From Spirochaetes bacterium GWE1_32_154 (GTDB lineage: Bacteria > Spirochaetota > GWE2-31-10): DNA of 44,268 nucleotides. The notes under the pieces were generated by a model that had not been told where the DNA came from, made no database searches, and saw only the letters and a program-made list of their open reading frames with translations. The position numbers and the translations under genes were made by a program. Numbering within the stretch: the stretch's first letter is position 1; each line of letters opens with the position of its first letter. Positions 33,529 through 42,434 of the stretch are shown here, piece by piece. The stretch covers positions 1 through 44,268 of the forward strand of contig MIAY01000015.1 in assembly GCA_001829315.1 (NCBI GenBank), in the 5' to 3' direction.

Positions 33529-34983
33529 ATGGCAGAAATTTTAAAAAAGATTAATGATGTAAGACAGAAAAAAATTGAAATACAAGGGTTTACTTTCGGA
33601 CATGTAATTCCATCAGCACGGAAAGTTCCGCTGGTTGTGCCTGATTTTGAAAATGGTATTGTCATTTGTGAGATTAAAAGAGGCTCGCCTTCAGCCGGTG
33701 TAATCGGGGAGATAAAAAATCCGGTGGAACTTGCCGGTAATTATATTTCTGGTGGTGCCGGTGTTATTTCAGTATTAACCGAAGAAGATCATTTTTTCGG
33801 TTCATTGAATGATTTAATGGATGTAAAAAATAAATATCCGAATGCGTGTATTTTACGGAAAGATTTTATCCAGTATGAAGAAGAAATGGATATTACCTAT
33901 AGAGCCGGTGCTGATATGGTTTTGCTGATAGTTGCATCATATAATGATTGTGATGCATCAAGAAGTCATTTAAAAAAATTGTATGATAAAGCAATTGCTG
34001 TCGGGTTAACTCCTCTTGTTGAAACACATAATGAGGATGAAATTAACGTGGCACTGGGTATCGGTGCAAAAGTAATCGGTATCAATACACGGGATTTAAA
34101 AACGTTTGTAATAGACAGAAATAAAGCATACTACCTGAAAAAGATGCTGCCTGAAGGTGTTTATTCAATTTACGAATCTGGTATACGATCTTCATACGAA
34201 GGTTATCTTGCAGGCAGCGGCGGTTTCAAAGGGATACTTGTCGGTACGAGTTTAGTCAAAGATGCATCCCCGAAAAAAGCAGTTTCAGAGCTGGTAAAAA
34301 ACTATACCTGCGGGCTAAAAAATCAACGGAGTTTTTTTCAATCCATATTTACTGCAATATACTCGGGTAATAAACCGGTTGTTAAAATCTGTGGTATAAC
34401 AACCGTTGAAGATGCAGAAAAAGCGATACATTCAGGCGCTGATATTGTCGGTTTTGTTATGGCAGACTCAAAAAGAAAAGTGAGTTATGAAACTGTAGAA
34501 ACAATATGCAAAGCAATCGGTAATAGAGCATTTAAGGTTGCCGTTGTGACTGATTTTTCAGAGGATGCAATTCGTCTTGTTAATGAACGTGTAATAGATG
34601 CTATCCAGTTTCATGGTTTTTTACAAACCGAAGATGAGTTAAAAAAAGTTACCTATCCCTGGTATCGGGCGGTAAATATGTCAGAGATTTCTGATTATCC
34701 AAAAGAATCGATGAGCCCGTTTATACTCATTGATGCATTTTCAGAAGAAAAGGGCGGCAGCGGTAAAAGAATCGACGATCATCTTGTCAATGAGGTCACT
34801 GAATTAACCGGTAATCACTTATGTATCGCCGGTGGTATAACACCGGAAAATGCCGGTGAAATAATAAAAAAATACAAACCTGATATTATTGACTTATCAT
34901 CAGGTGTTGAGTCTGAACCTGGTATTAAAAATCATAAACGGATTGAACAATTATTTGAAGAAATCAAAAGGAGCAAAGAATGA
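33529..34983 (+). CDS. trpCF: Fused TrpC indole-3-glycerol phosphate synthase and TrpF phosphoribosylanthranilate isomerase, 484 aa
   Basis: Residues 1-265 form the TrpC barrel (CEIKRGSPSAGVIGEI, SVLTEEDHFFGSLNDL, LRKDFIQYEEEMDITYRAGADMVLLI, VIGINTRDLKTF, YESGIRS). Residues about 280-484 form the TrpF barrel (VKICGITTVEDAEKAIHSGADIVGFVMADSKRKVS with the catalytic Cys, VAVVTDF, IQFHGF, LIDAF, CIAGGITPENA, DLSSGVESEPGIKNHKRI). They catalyse consecutive steps in reverse order (F then C). The fusion is best known from enterobacteria. It follows trpGD by 8 bases and overlaps trpB by 4 bases. Confidence 0.95.
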   Translation: MAEILKKINDVRQKKIEIQGFTFGHVIPSARKVPLVVPDFENGIVICEIKRGSPSAGVIGEIKNPVELAGNYISGGAGVISVLTEEDHFFGSLNDLMDVKNKYPNACILRKDFIQYEEEMDITYRAGADMVLLIVASYNDCDASRSHLKKLYDKAIAVGLTPLVETHNEDEINVALGIGAKVIGINTRDLKTFVIDRNKAYYLKKMLPEGVYSIYESGIRSSYEGYLAGSGGFKGILVGTSLVKDASPKKAVSELVKNYTCGLKNQRSFFQSIFTAIYSGNKPVVKICGITTVEDAEKAIHSGADIVGFVMADSKRKVSYETVETICKAIGNRAFKVAVVTDFSEDAIRLVNERVIDAIQFHGFLQTEDELKKVTYPWYRAVNMSEISDYPKESMSPFILIDAFSEEKGGSGKRIDDHLVNEVTELTGNHLCIAGGITPENAGEIIKKYKPDIIDLSSGVESEPGIKNHKRIEQLFEEIKRSKE

Positions 34984-36224
34984 ATAAAAGATCGGATAAT
35001 GGTTTTTTCGGCGAATATGGCGGTCAGTACATTGCTGAGATATTACGGCCTGCATTAAAGGAATTAGAAACATCATACAATCATTATAGAAACGACAAAG
35101 ATTTTATCGAAGAATTTCATTCAACACTGAAAAACTTTGTCGGCCGTCCGACGCCTTTATTATTTGCCGAAAATGTAACAAAACTAATTGGCGGTGCTGA
35201 TATTTATTTGAAACTTGAGGGGCTTGCTAATACCGGTGCTCATAAAATAAATAATGCAGTCGGTCAGGCTTTACTTGCAAAAAAGATGGGTAAGAAAAAA
35301 ATAATTGCCGAAACCGGTGCCGGTCAGCATGGGGTGGCTACAGCTTCTGCCTGTGCCAGACTCGGGTTGGAATGTGAGATATTTATGGGTGAAATCGATG
35401 TGGCACGGCAAAGACCTAATGTCTTCTGGATGGAAATGTTCGGTGCAAAAGTGACACCGGTTACCTCAGGTACAAAAACATTAAAAGATGCAGTCAATGA
35501 GGCGCTTCGTGAATGGTCAAAACGAAAAGATGACACTTTTTATATACTGGGAAGTGCTTTGGGACCGTATCCGTATCCCGATATGGTTCGTGATTTTCAA
35601 AGTATCATCGGTCGTGAAGTCCGTGATCAGATGAAAGGTTATTTTAATAACCTTCCCGATGCAATGGTTGCCTGTGTTGGCGGCGGTTCTAATTCCATCG
35701 GGTTTTTTACAGAGTTTCTGGATGATACATCGGTTACTTTAATCGGTGTCGAAGCAGGTGGTATCGGTGATAATCCCGGTGAACATGCATCCCGAATTAC
35801 CGGTGAAGGCGGATCAACAGGGATTGTGCAAGGTTATAAATCTATTTTCCTCCAGGATGATAACGGGCAGTTGCTTGCGACCCATTCAATCAGTGCCGGT
35901 CTTGATTATGCAGGAATCGGTCCTCAACTGGCATATCTTGCTGATACTAAACGAATAACTTTTACAAAGGCGTATGACAATGAAGTTATAGAAGCACTGC
36001 AGTTATTTGCAAAACATGAAGGAATTATTCCCGCATTAGAATCATCACATGCTCTTGCAGCTGCTATAAAAATTGCCAAAGAATATGGAGCGGGCAAAAA
36101 AATCATTGTGAATGTTTCAGGTCGTGGAGACAAAGATATTTTCATTGTCGCAAAAGCACTCGGTGGTGATGTATGGTTAAACTTTCTTAAACAGGAAATT
36201 GTAAGAATTGAAGGTGGTATGTAA
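34980..36224 (+). CDS. trpB: Tryptophan synthase beta subunit TrpB, 414 aa
   Basis: TrpB condenses indole with serine using pyridoxal phosphate. The family start (GFFGEYGGQYIAEILRPALKEL), FVGRPTPLLFAE, the PLP-lysine motif LANTGAHKINNAVGQALLA (usually GSHKINN), ETGAGQHGVATA, the phosphate-binding VGGGSNSIG, GIGPQLAYL and NVSGRGDKD are all present. Length is standard for TrpB1. Its start overlaps trpCF (ATGA), and TrpA follows directly, so the synthase subunits are made in equal amounts. Confidence 0.97.
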   Translation: MNKRSDNGFFGEYGGQYIAEILRPALKELETSYNHYRNDKDFIEEFHSTLKNFVGRPTPLLFAENVTKLIGGADIYLKLEGLANTGAHKINNAVGQALLAKKMGKKKIIAETGAGQHGVATASACARLGLECEIFMGEIDVARQRPNVFWMEMFGAKVTPVTSGTKTLKDAVNEALREWSKRKDDTFYILGSALGPYPYPDMVRDFQSIIGREVRDQMKGYFNNLPDAMVACVGGGSNSIGFFTEFLDDTSVTLIGVEAGGIGDNPGEHASRITGEGGSTGIVQGYKSIFLQDDNGQLLATHSISAGLDYAGIGPQLAYLADTKRITFTKAYDNEVIEALQLFAKHEGIIPALESSHALAAAIKIAKEYGAGKKIIVNVSGRGDKDIFIVAKALGGDVWLNFLKQEIVRIEGGM

Positions 36225-36225
36225 T

Positions 36226-37008
36226 ATGAATACATTATTGAAAAATCTTGAAGCAGGTATTAATAATAACGATTGTATGTTAATGGGTCATGTCATAGCT
36301 GGTTTTCCTGATGTTAAGACATCTATAGAGGCAGCAAAAGGGATTTGTAGTGGCGGTGCATCATTTCTTGAGGTGCAATTTCCGTTTTCAGATCCGAATG
36401 CTGACGGCCCGGTTATAGAAAATGCCTGTTACACATCAATTGAGAACGGTTTCACTGTTGAAGATGGGTTTAAAATCGTTCGTGAGTTATCAAGTAGCAC
36501 GAAAACGGCAATTATCATTATGACCTATGCAAATATAGTTTTTAAATACGGTGTACAATCATTTGTTAAAAAAGCAAAAGAATGTGGCGCATCTGCACTT
36601 ATCGTACCTGATTTACCCTTAGATCATGATGAAGGTCTTATGCACTATGCTACTGAAAATGACATGGGGGTTATTCTTATTGCAACTCCGGGATGCGATG
36701 GAAAGCGAATTAAAGACTTATCAGAAAAATCATTCGGCATGCTTTATACCGTGGCACGAAGAGGAACAACCGGTAATAAAACAGAGTTGAATGCTGAAAC
36801 GGATGAGTGGATACAGCTTGTGAAAAATAATTCCACAAAACCAATAGCGTTGGGTTTTGGTATTCAATCAAAAGAACAGACTGACAAACTGAAAGGTGTT
36901 GTTCCGATTGTTATAGCCGGCAGTTATTTTGTTACTGTTATTTCAAAACTTAAACAAAATGAAAATGTACAATCTGAACTTGAAAAGGCATCAAAGGCAT
37001 TGTTCTGA
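36226..37008 (+). CDS. trpA: Tryptophan synthase alpha subunit TrpA, 260 aa
   Basis: TrpA cleaves indole-3-glycerol phosphate to indole, which is channelled to TrpB. The catalytic Glu lies in ASFLEVQFPFSDPNADGPVIENA, with the Asp of ADGP also kept. IIIMTYANIVFKYG, LIVPDLPLDHDEGL, ARRGTTGNKTEL and ALGFGIQSKEQ follow the family order; the usual MTYYNP reads MTYANI. I start at the ATG at 36226 (AAGGTGG upstream) rather than an in-frame TTG at 36208 inside trpB. It ends the operon; a perfect palindrome lies 23 bases after the stop. Confidence 0.94.
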   Translation: MNTLLKNLEAGINNNDCMLMGHVIAGFPDVKTSIEAAKGICSGGASFLEVQFPFSDPNADGPVIENACYTSIENGFTVEDGFKIVRELSSSTKTAIIIMTYANIVFKYGVQSFVKKAKECGASALIVPDLPLDHDEGLMHYATENDMGVILIATPGCDGKRIKDLSEKSFGMLYTVARRGTTGNKTELNAETDEWIQLVKNNSTKPIALGFGIQSKEQTDKLKGVVPIVIAGSYFVTVISKLKQNENVQSELEKASKALF

Positions 37009-37030
37009 TAAATCAGTAGTTTGAAATCAA

Positions 37031-37054
37031 TAGAGGCTCTTGCAAGAGCCTCTA
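37031..37054. repeat. Perfect 24-base palindrome (repeat copy 5) between convergent genes
   Basis: TAGAGGCTCTTG and its exact complement directly abut. It looks like two fused ends of the palindromic repeat family with the middle lost. It may also act as a terminator between trpA and the convergent AAA-ATPase gene. Confidence 0.65.
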
Positions 37055-38608
37055 CAGACTGATAAAATCAAATTGTACAACATTTCGTTGTGCTTTGCTA
37101 AAAATAATACCCAGTTCAAAAACATTTTTTCCTGTGATACCACGATATTTTTCTGCGTAGTTCATTTCTTGTATTTGCCTGAGAGCAGAGTTTTCATTAC
37201 CATCACTCACTTCATTTGGAATTAGTGTTATTTCCATGATATAAATGTTGTCACCAAGCATCACCGTCATATCTGCTTGCCCGTGATTGGTTATGTCTTC
37301 CGGTATAATATCACAATTTATTGCTGCAAAAAAAGCATAGAGAACAGAGGCGTAATAACCCTCTGATTCAAGCAGGTTGTTGTTGGTAAAATTGCGGTAT
37401 GGAATTGCAGCAAATAACCGTTTTATCGTTTTTTCCAAAGCAGGTAAATCACCTCTTATCAGTGCATCGTATGAACTTCGTTCATACTGAAGTTTTGCAA
37501 CAGTCAGATCGGTATAACCGGAGATTAAATATTCGTTAAATGATGTTTTTACCTCAAAGTTGGGAAAACCAATTTTAAAGAATAAACGATTCATTTCTAT
37601 AAATGTCTCTTTAATCGTTAAATAACCGGTTTGAAACAGCAATGTCACCGGTTCAATTTTATCAATCTCAAAGGATGACAAAATCTCTTCACCAACTACG
37701 ATGTTATCAAGTTCGGGTAAAAAGTATTCGTTTTTCTGAAACAATTTAATAAGAAATGTCGGTGTTCCCGTTTCAAACCAGTAGTTTCTAAAAACTTTAC
37801 CCTTTTGAATAAATAATAGAATATCAAAAGGATTGTATACTTTTTCACCAAGAAAATTGTAGCCGTTATACCATTTCTTTAACTCATCCCAATCAACACC
37901 GGCAAGATGTTCAGAAAATGAAGTTTGTAAATCATTATGTGTGTATCCGCACACTGAAGCGAATTTTTCATCAAGAGTGATGTCATTTAAGTTATTAATA
38001 CCGCTAAAAATATTCACCTTGCTAAACTTACTCACCCCGGTTAAAAATACAAACTGCAAATTTGCATCCTGTTCTTTGAGTACCGAGTAAAAATTTTTTA
38101 ACCCGTCACGGATTTCTGCAATCATTTCAGGTCTTTCAATGTTATCAAGTAGAGGTTTGTCATACTCATCGATTAAAACGACCACTTTTAAGTTGAATTT
38201 CTTATTGAGGTTATGTATCATTTCAATAAACATCCCCTGAACCGATTGAGCCGTAATCGTTAAATCAAACTTTTTCTGTAGTGCATGCAGTTTTTCTGTT
38301 AACACCAAATCAAGTTCAGCTCTGTTTCGTATCACCCCGCCGGCAAAATCAACCTTAATAACCGGATATTTTTTATCCCAATTCCAATTATCATAAATGA
38401 ATAAACCTTTAAAAAGCTCTTTATTTCCTTCAAAAATTTCTTTTAATGTATCAACAAATAAACTCTTGCCGAACCTTCGCGGTCGGGAAAGAAAGTAAGC
38501 TCCGGCATTTTGGATCAATTTATGGGCAATTTCTGTTTTATCGATATAGATCATATTGTTTTCATCAATTTTCTGAAGGGTATTAATACCAATGGGTAGG
38601 TTTTTCAT
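37052..38608 (-). CDS. AAA-ATPase-like/PD-(D/E)XK family protein, 518 aa
   Basis: The protein begins LPIGINTLQKIDENNMIYIDKTEIAHKLI and has a Walker A variant (SRPRRFGKSLFVDTL) and Walker B (KVVVLIDEYDKPLLDN), as in the AAA-ATPase_like family. The C-terminal 120 residues (ESEGYYASVLYAFFAAINC...GQADMTVMLGDNIYIMEITL) correspond to its usual PD-(D/E)XK nuclease-like domain. There the third catalytic residue is Thr (MEITL) where the family usually has Lys (EFK). Function is not established for the family; a role in mobile-element or host interplay is often guessed. No clear binding site beyond AAGGATTAC before the ATG at 38608. Confidence 0.85.
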   Translation of the reverse strand: MKNLPIGINTLQKIDENNMIYIDKTEIAHKLIQNAGAYFLSRPRRFGKSLFVDTLKEIFEGNKELFKGLFIYDNWNWDKKYPVIKVDFAGGVIRNRAELDLVLTEKLHALQKKFDLTITAQSVQGMFIEMIHNLNKKFNLKVVVLIDEYDKPLLDNIERPEMIAEIRDGLKNFYSVLKEQDANLQFVFLTGVSKFSKVNIFSGINNLNDITLDEKFASVCGYTHNDLQTSFSEHLAGVDWDELKKWYNGYNFLGEKVYNPFDILLFIQKGKVFRNYWFETGTPTFLIKLFQKNEYFLPELDNIVVGEEILSSFEIDKIEPVTLLFQTGYLTIKETFIEMNRLFFKIGFPNFEVKTSFNEYLISGYTDLTVAKLQYERSSYDALIRGDLPALEKTIKRLFAAIPYRNFTNNNLLESEGYYASVLYAFFAAINCDIIPEDITNHGQADMTVMLGDNIYIMEITLIPNEVSDGNENSALRQIQEMNYAEKYRGITGKNVFELGIIFSKAQRNVVQFDFISL

Positions 38609-38695
38609 ATAATGTAATCCTTATTCAGTATATAAATAAGAGTATACTCATTTTTAGATTTTTTTAAAAGTGTTTTGTTTAAAGATAATGCACTT

Positions 38696-39273
38696 AATGT
38701 AAGCGAAACCGCATATTACAAATGGAAACGTTCAAGAAATAAAAAGAAAGCATAGCATCTTCTTCTGGTCAAAATATATGAAATCATTGATGAACATCCT
38801 GATAATGCAAATTATGGAATAGACAGAATAATGATAGCACTGGAACAAAGAGGGGGAAAACACTCGCGCTCGACAGTGATACGAGCAATGAGAAAAGGTA
38901 ATCTCCTCCATAAAAGCAGAAGAAGCCCGAATGGACTGACAAGGGCGGAAAAAAAGGCGCAAAAACCAGATAATTTACTGTCCCAGAACTTTACGGCAAC
39001 TAAACCAGATGAAAAATGGTTTGACTGATATTACAGAGATTCATTGTGCTGACGGAAAGTTGTATATTGCCCCGATATTTGATTGTTATGGCGGTGAAAT
39101 AATAAGTCTGGCTATGGATACGCACATGAAATAAGAAAACCTGGTATCGGTGTTATCGTACATAGTGACGCGGGAAGCCAATATACAAGTAAGGAGTATA
39201 AAAAATTGCTTGGCGAATACCGATTTATTCAAAGTGTGAGCGATGACGGGAAATGCTTTGATTATTCGTATTG
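38696..39273 (+). pseudogene. IS3-family transposase (OrfB) remnant
   Basis: Fragments of an IS3 OrfB are readable in order: NVSETAYYKWKRSRNKKK, a TAG, KIYEIIDEHPDNANYGIDRI, RGGKHSRSTVIRAMRKGNLL, then DEKW. A one-base shift leads into TDITEIHCADGKLYIAPIF (first catalytic Asp), ending at a TAA. After a deletion, GVIVHSDAGSQYTSKEYKKLL (second Asp) is followed by decay. At least one nonsense mutation, one frameshift and one deletion are needed, and the C-terminal catalytic Glu region is missing. This fills the 38609-39261 gap; no intact terminal repeats were found. Confidence 0.85.
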
Positions 39274-40008
39274 ATTATTATCACGTGCTATTTTTTTTTG
39301 TTTATTAATGCAAAAAAACAGTATACTTGCTTGAATAAGAAAGATTGCTAAATTGAAGAAAACAAATGTCCAGTCAAACTCCATTTTTCCTTTAATAGTA
39401 CCTATTGTTGCTCCAATGCACCAGAAAATGGGCCACATTACAAATATGTTTTGAATAACTGAATATATTGATGAAAAAACAATTCCGGTTATAAAGTATT
39501 CAAAAATTGAATCTGCCGGAAATGATCCTATATGGTAAATACCCAAACTTATTCCGGCAAGGATAATTCCGGGGATTATTCCATAGTCTTTACGAAATCT
39601 TGATTGTAACCAGCCAAAGATGAAAAAAGGTTCCCAAAAGATCAGAATATTAAATATCAACTGAGGAAGCCATTTATTACCATGAATCAATGGTATTAAC
39701 TCTTGAAAATCGCCAAAAGCTAATCCGAAACTAATAACTAAAACGGGGATGATATTTTTTGTTGTAATCCCCATTGATGCTATTTTTTCTTTTCGAAATA
39801 ATAATGTATAAATAACAGGAATGCCGACACAACATACAATATTTCCAAACAAACCGAAAACTAAAACTTTAATTAGCAAAGATTCTGTATGATACATTAT
39901 ATAAAATGATATCCACATACCAAGTAGAGTACCAATTGCCACGACTGAATCCATACTTGGATTCCATTTGAATAGTTTATTATCATTTGCATTGATTTGT
40001 AATTCCAT
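39262..40008 (-). CDS. CPBP-like membrane protein, 248 aa
   Basis: An integral membrane protein with about eight hydrophobic segments. The CPBP/Abi-type motifs are recognisable but changed: WEPFFIFGWLQSRF in place of EExxFRGxLxxxF, and GIYHIGSF for the conserved His segment. One of the two catalytic Glu positions is therefore replaced (Trp-Glu). I start at the ATG at 40008, where AAGGA sits five bases upstream; a longer frame to 40116 would run into rsgA. It follows rsgA by 19 bases and is probably co-transcribed. Family members include CAAX-type prenyl proteases; activity here is doubtful. Confidence 0.65.
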   Translation of the reverse strand: MELQINANDNKLFKWNPSMDSVVAIGTLLGMWISFYIMYHTESLLIKVLVFGLFGNIVCCVGIPVIYTLLFRKEKIASMGITTKNIIPVLVISFGLAFGDFQELIPLIHGNKWLPQLIFNILIFWEPFFIFGWLQSRFRKDYGIIPGIILAGISLGIYHIGSFPADSIFEYFITGIVFSSIYSVIQNIFVMWPIFWCIGATIGTIKGKMEFDWTFVFFNLAIFLIQASILFFCINKQKKIARDNNQYE

Positions 40009-40027
40009 TTTTTCCTTTTTTAATACA

Positions 40028-41086
40028 TTATTTATTTTTTTTATAATTTTTAAGCATTTTACCGAAATCTTTATCTTTTTTTCGAATTTCAGCTTTTGTT
40101 TGTTTAAAATGATCAATTTCTTTTTGCAGTTTTCTGTAATTATTGTATGCTTCTAATTCTATTTCACCGGTTTCGATGGCTTTTAAAACTGCACATCCAA
40201 TCTCATGGGTATGAGTGCAATCTGAAAAAGTACACAGTTCAGAAAGTTCTGTTATTTTGTCTGATGATCCTTCTATTGCATAATTTGTATCAACCATTCC
40301 TACTTCTCTCATACCCGGATTATCGATGAGTATTCCGCCATTGGCAATGATTATAATTTCACGATGAGTTGTAACATGTCTGCCTTTATTGGTGCTTATA
40401 CTGATTTCATCTGTTTTCATAATCTGATTTTCGGATAAGTTGTTTATTAATGATGATTTACCAACTCCCGAAGACCCGAGAAAACAGTATGTTTTACCTT
40501 TCAGTATGGTACTTTTTAACTCATTTAAACCATCCCCTGAAGTATTACTCACTAAAAGTACCGGTATAGTATGGATGCGACTGTGAATCGATTCTACTAA
40601 ATCAGTAATTTCTGCCTTAGTAAACAAATCAATTTTAGTAATAACAATAATTGGTGAAATATTCGGATCATTACATATCGCTAAGTACCGTTCAATTCGA
40701 TTAAGATTAAAATCCCTATCGGCTGACTGGACAATTATTGCATAATCAATATTGGTTGCAATTATCTGAATATCTGTTTTTTTTCCAACAGAGCGCCTTT
40801 TAATAATTGAGTAGCGTGGTATTATACTGTAAATTATTGCAAAATTAGTATCATACAAGGACAAAAGCACCCAGTCACCAACAGCGGGAAAGTCTTCCCT
40901 GCCTTTTGCAGAAAAACGCATATTTCCTGTAATCTCTGCATCGCATTCACCATGTGCTGTATATACTATGTAGCGTTCTTTTTGTTCTGAAATAATCCGG
41001 CCTAATTCAAAGCCATCGGTATTAATTTCATTACAATGTTTTTCAATAGTTTTATTGTATCCGATTGTTAATAGATCCATATTCAA
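40028..41086 (-). CDS. rsgA: Ribosome small-subunit GTPase RsgA, 352 aa
   Basis: RsgA is a circularly permuted GTPase that tests late 30S assembly. An OB-fold spans about 25-95 (GRIISEQKERYIVYTAHGE...FPAVGDWVLL). The permuted GTPase motifs follow in the order G4 (VITKID), G5 (VSNTSGDG), G1 (LGSSGVGKSSLIN, about 205-217), G2 (TNKGRHVTTHRE) and G3 (DNPGMREVG). The zinc motif is CTFSDCTHTHEIGC (Cys-x5-Cys-x-His-x5-Cys), and a basic helical tail closes the protein. All catalytic motifs are intact. The nearby ATG with AGGTACATTGA upstream fits a start at 41086 or three residues in. Confidence 0.95.
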   Translation of the reverse strand: MNMDLLTIGYNKTIEKHCNEINTDGFELGRIISEQKERYIVYTAHGECDAEITGNMRFSAKGREDFPAVGDWVLLSLYDTNFAIIYSIIPRYSIIKRRSVGKKTDIQIIATNIDYAIIVQSADRDFNLNRIERYLAICNDPNISPIIVITKIDLFTKAEITDLVESIHSRIHTIPVLLVSNTSGDGLNELKSTILKGKTYCFLGSSGVGKSSLINNLSENQIMKTDEISISTNKGRHVTTHREIIIIANGGILIDNPGMREVGMVDTNYAIEGSSDKITELSELCTFSDCTHTHEIGCAVLKAIETGEIELEAYNNYRKLQKEIDHFKQTKAEIRKKDKDFGKMLKNYKKNK

Positions 41087-41119
41087 TGTACCTCTTTTTT
41101 AATTATGAGCATTTTTTGT

Positions 41120-41605
41120 TCAGGTCAAGCGAATTGAAGTTTCTTCTGCGTATGAACATAATTCTTTTCCGCATCTATTGCATTTCTTTTCATAGTATGA
41201 ATAAGTTAGGCCGCAGTCACATTTCCATTTATTTTCCTGGTTCTGAATCCATTTTTCTATACCGGTATCTGTAAGTTGTTCTATATTTTTAAAAACATCA
41301 ACCCGATGTCGTGCACCTTGCCACTTAAGTCCATCACCCTGGAATTTTTTCAAATCATCGCATGGATACTTCTGACAAAAGCCACAGGAATCAATTTCTT
41401 TTTCCATCGCGCATTTTCTTAATAAACACTTACTGCAATGTTCTGTTAATTTGTTAGTATGACAGCCACTGCAAGAAAGTGTTTCAATGTCTGAAACTTG
41501 AAATTTTTCATTTGAAAGTAAATCTTTTTTCTCTTTTGTAAATGCGAGATAATTATCACATGCACCACAATATAAACCGCAAAAACCAACTAAATCTTTT
41601 TTCAT
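41120..41605 (-). CDS. DUF3795 cysteine-rich protein, 161 aa
   Basis: Eighteen cysteines are arranged as in DUF3795 proteins: FCGLYCGACDNYLAF, SCSGCHTNKLTEHCSKCLLRKCA, SCGFCQKYPCDDLKKFQ, and a C-terminal zinc ribbon KCDCGLTYSYYEKKCNRCGKEL. The last segment is a rubredoxin/zinc-ribbon-like pair. It is cytoplasmic and probably binds zinc or iron; function unknown. I start at the ATG at 41605 (AAAGG seven bases upstream) rather than at 41653, which lacks a site. It sits 33 bases before rsgA on the same strand. Confidence 0.85.
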   Translation of the reverse strand: MKKDLVGFCGLYCGACDNYLAFTKEKKDLLSNEKFQVSDIETLSCSGCHTNKLTEHCSKCLLRKCAMEKEIDSCGFCQKYPCDDLKKFQGDGLKWQGARHRVDVFKNIEQLTDTGIEKWIQNQENKWKCDCGLTYSYYEKKCNRCGKELCSYAEETSIRLT

Positions 41606-41886
41606 CGTATGCCTTTTTTCTGATTCGTTAAGGTAATGAAAAAAATCTATCATAAATCAAGGAGATCTACAAGTGCAGATTTAATGAAAAGTTACTTAAT
41701 GACAAAAAGGGTGAAAAAATATATTATTATCAGAATGAAATGATTGAAACGTGTCGTTTTATTTTTAATATAGATAGCGTTCTTTTAAGTCAGTGGATCA
41801 CATGATAAATCGCTGGATGGATAATGAAATAGGAATTGAATTACTTCGCTTATGTGAATAATAAACCGTTTATGAGGAGATAAATA

Positions 41887-42396
41887 ATGTCATTAAGGAA
41901 TAGAATATTATTGATTTTTATATTAGTATTTTCACAAAGCTGTTTTTTACGATCGTTGTATAATAATAAAGTAGAAGAGTGGGAGTCTGAATTAGTAATT
42001 CCAATTCTATATTCATCAGGTGTGACGAAAAAAGGTTTTTATCTCGATTCAATTCCTACTAAAACATTAAGGATGAAAATAATAATTTTTGTATTAAATA
42101 TTAATAATAGTGGTATTTATGAAGTGTTTTCAAATGAACTAGATACAGTTTCTTATCCAAAAGATGTTTATATTGAGCAAACTCAGGGAGGTAAAGTCTT
42201 TATCAAAATCGGAAGTGATACAACAATACCTATAAATTATTCTTTCCTAGATAAATACAAAAGTTTAATAACATGGGTTGATTTTGAAGAAGACCATAAA
42301 TTGCTTATTAAAATATTTGGAGAGCAATATACATATGACAGTAGCTCTCCAACAATTATAAAAATAAATGCTGATTTTATTCGTTCTAAAAATTAA
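41887..42396 (+). CDS. Hypothetical lipoprotein, 169 aa
   Basis: The N-terminus MSLRNRILLIFILVFSQSC is a lipoprotein signal with Cys19 in FSQSC, a relaxed lipobox of the kind seen in spirochaetes. The rest is beta-rich with no recognised domain. AGGAG lies eight bases before the ATG. The 230 bases upstream contain only two very short frames (41683-41739, 41803-41862) of doubtful reality. It is followed by another secreted hypothetical gene 38 bases later. AT content is higher than in the trp region, which suggests accessory DNA. Confidence 0.65.
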   Translation: MSLRNRILLIFILVFSQSCFLRSLYNNKVEEWESELVIPILYSSGVTKKGFYLDSIPTKTLRMKIIIFVLNINNSGIYEVFSNELDTVSYPKDVYIEQTQGGKVFIKIGSDTTIPINYSFLDKYKSLITWVDFEEDHKLLIKIFGEQYTYDSSSPTIIKINADFIRSKN

Positions 42397-42434
42397 TTAA
42401 ACAAAACTTGAAAGAATCAAAAAAGGAGTAAATA

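Noticed and set aside
40009-40116. N-terminal extension of the CPBP-like protein into rsgA
   Set aside because: It would overlap the rsgA coding end by about 90 bases. The ATG at 40008 has AAGGA upstream, and the extension is lysine-rich noise.
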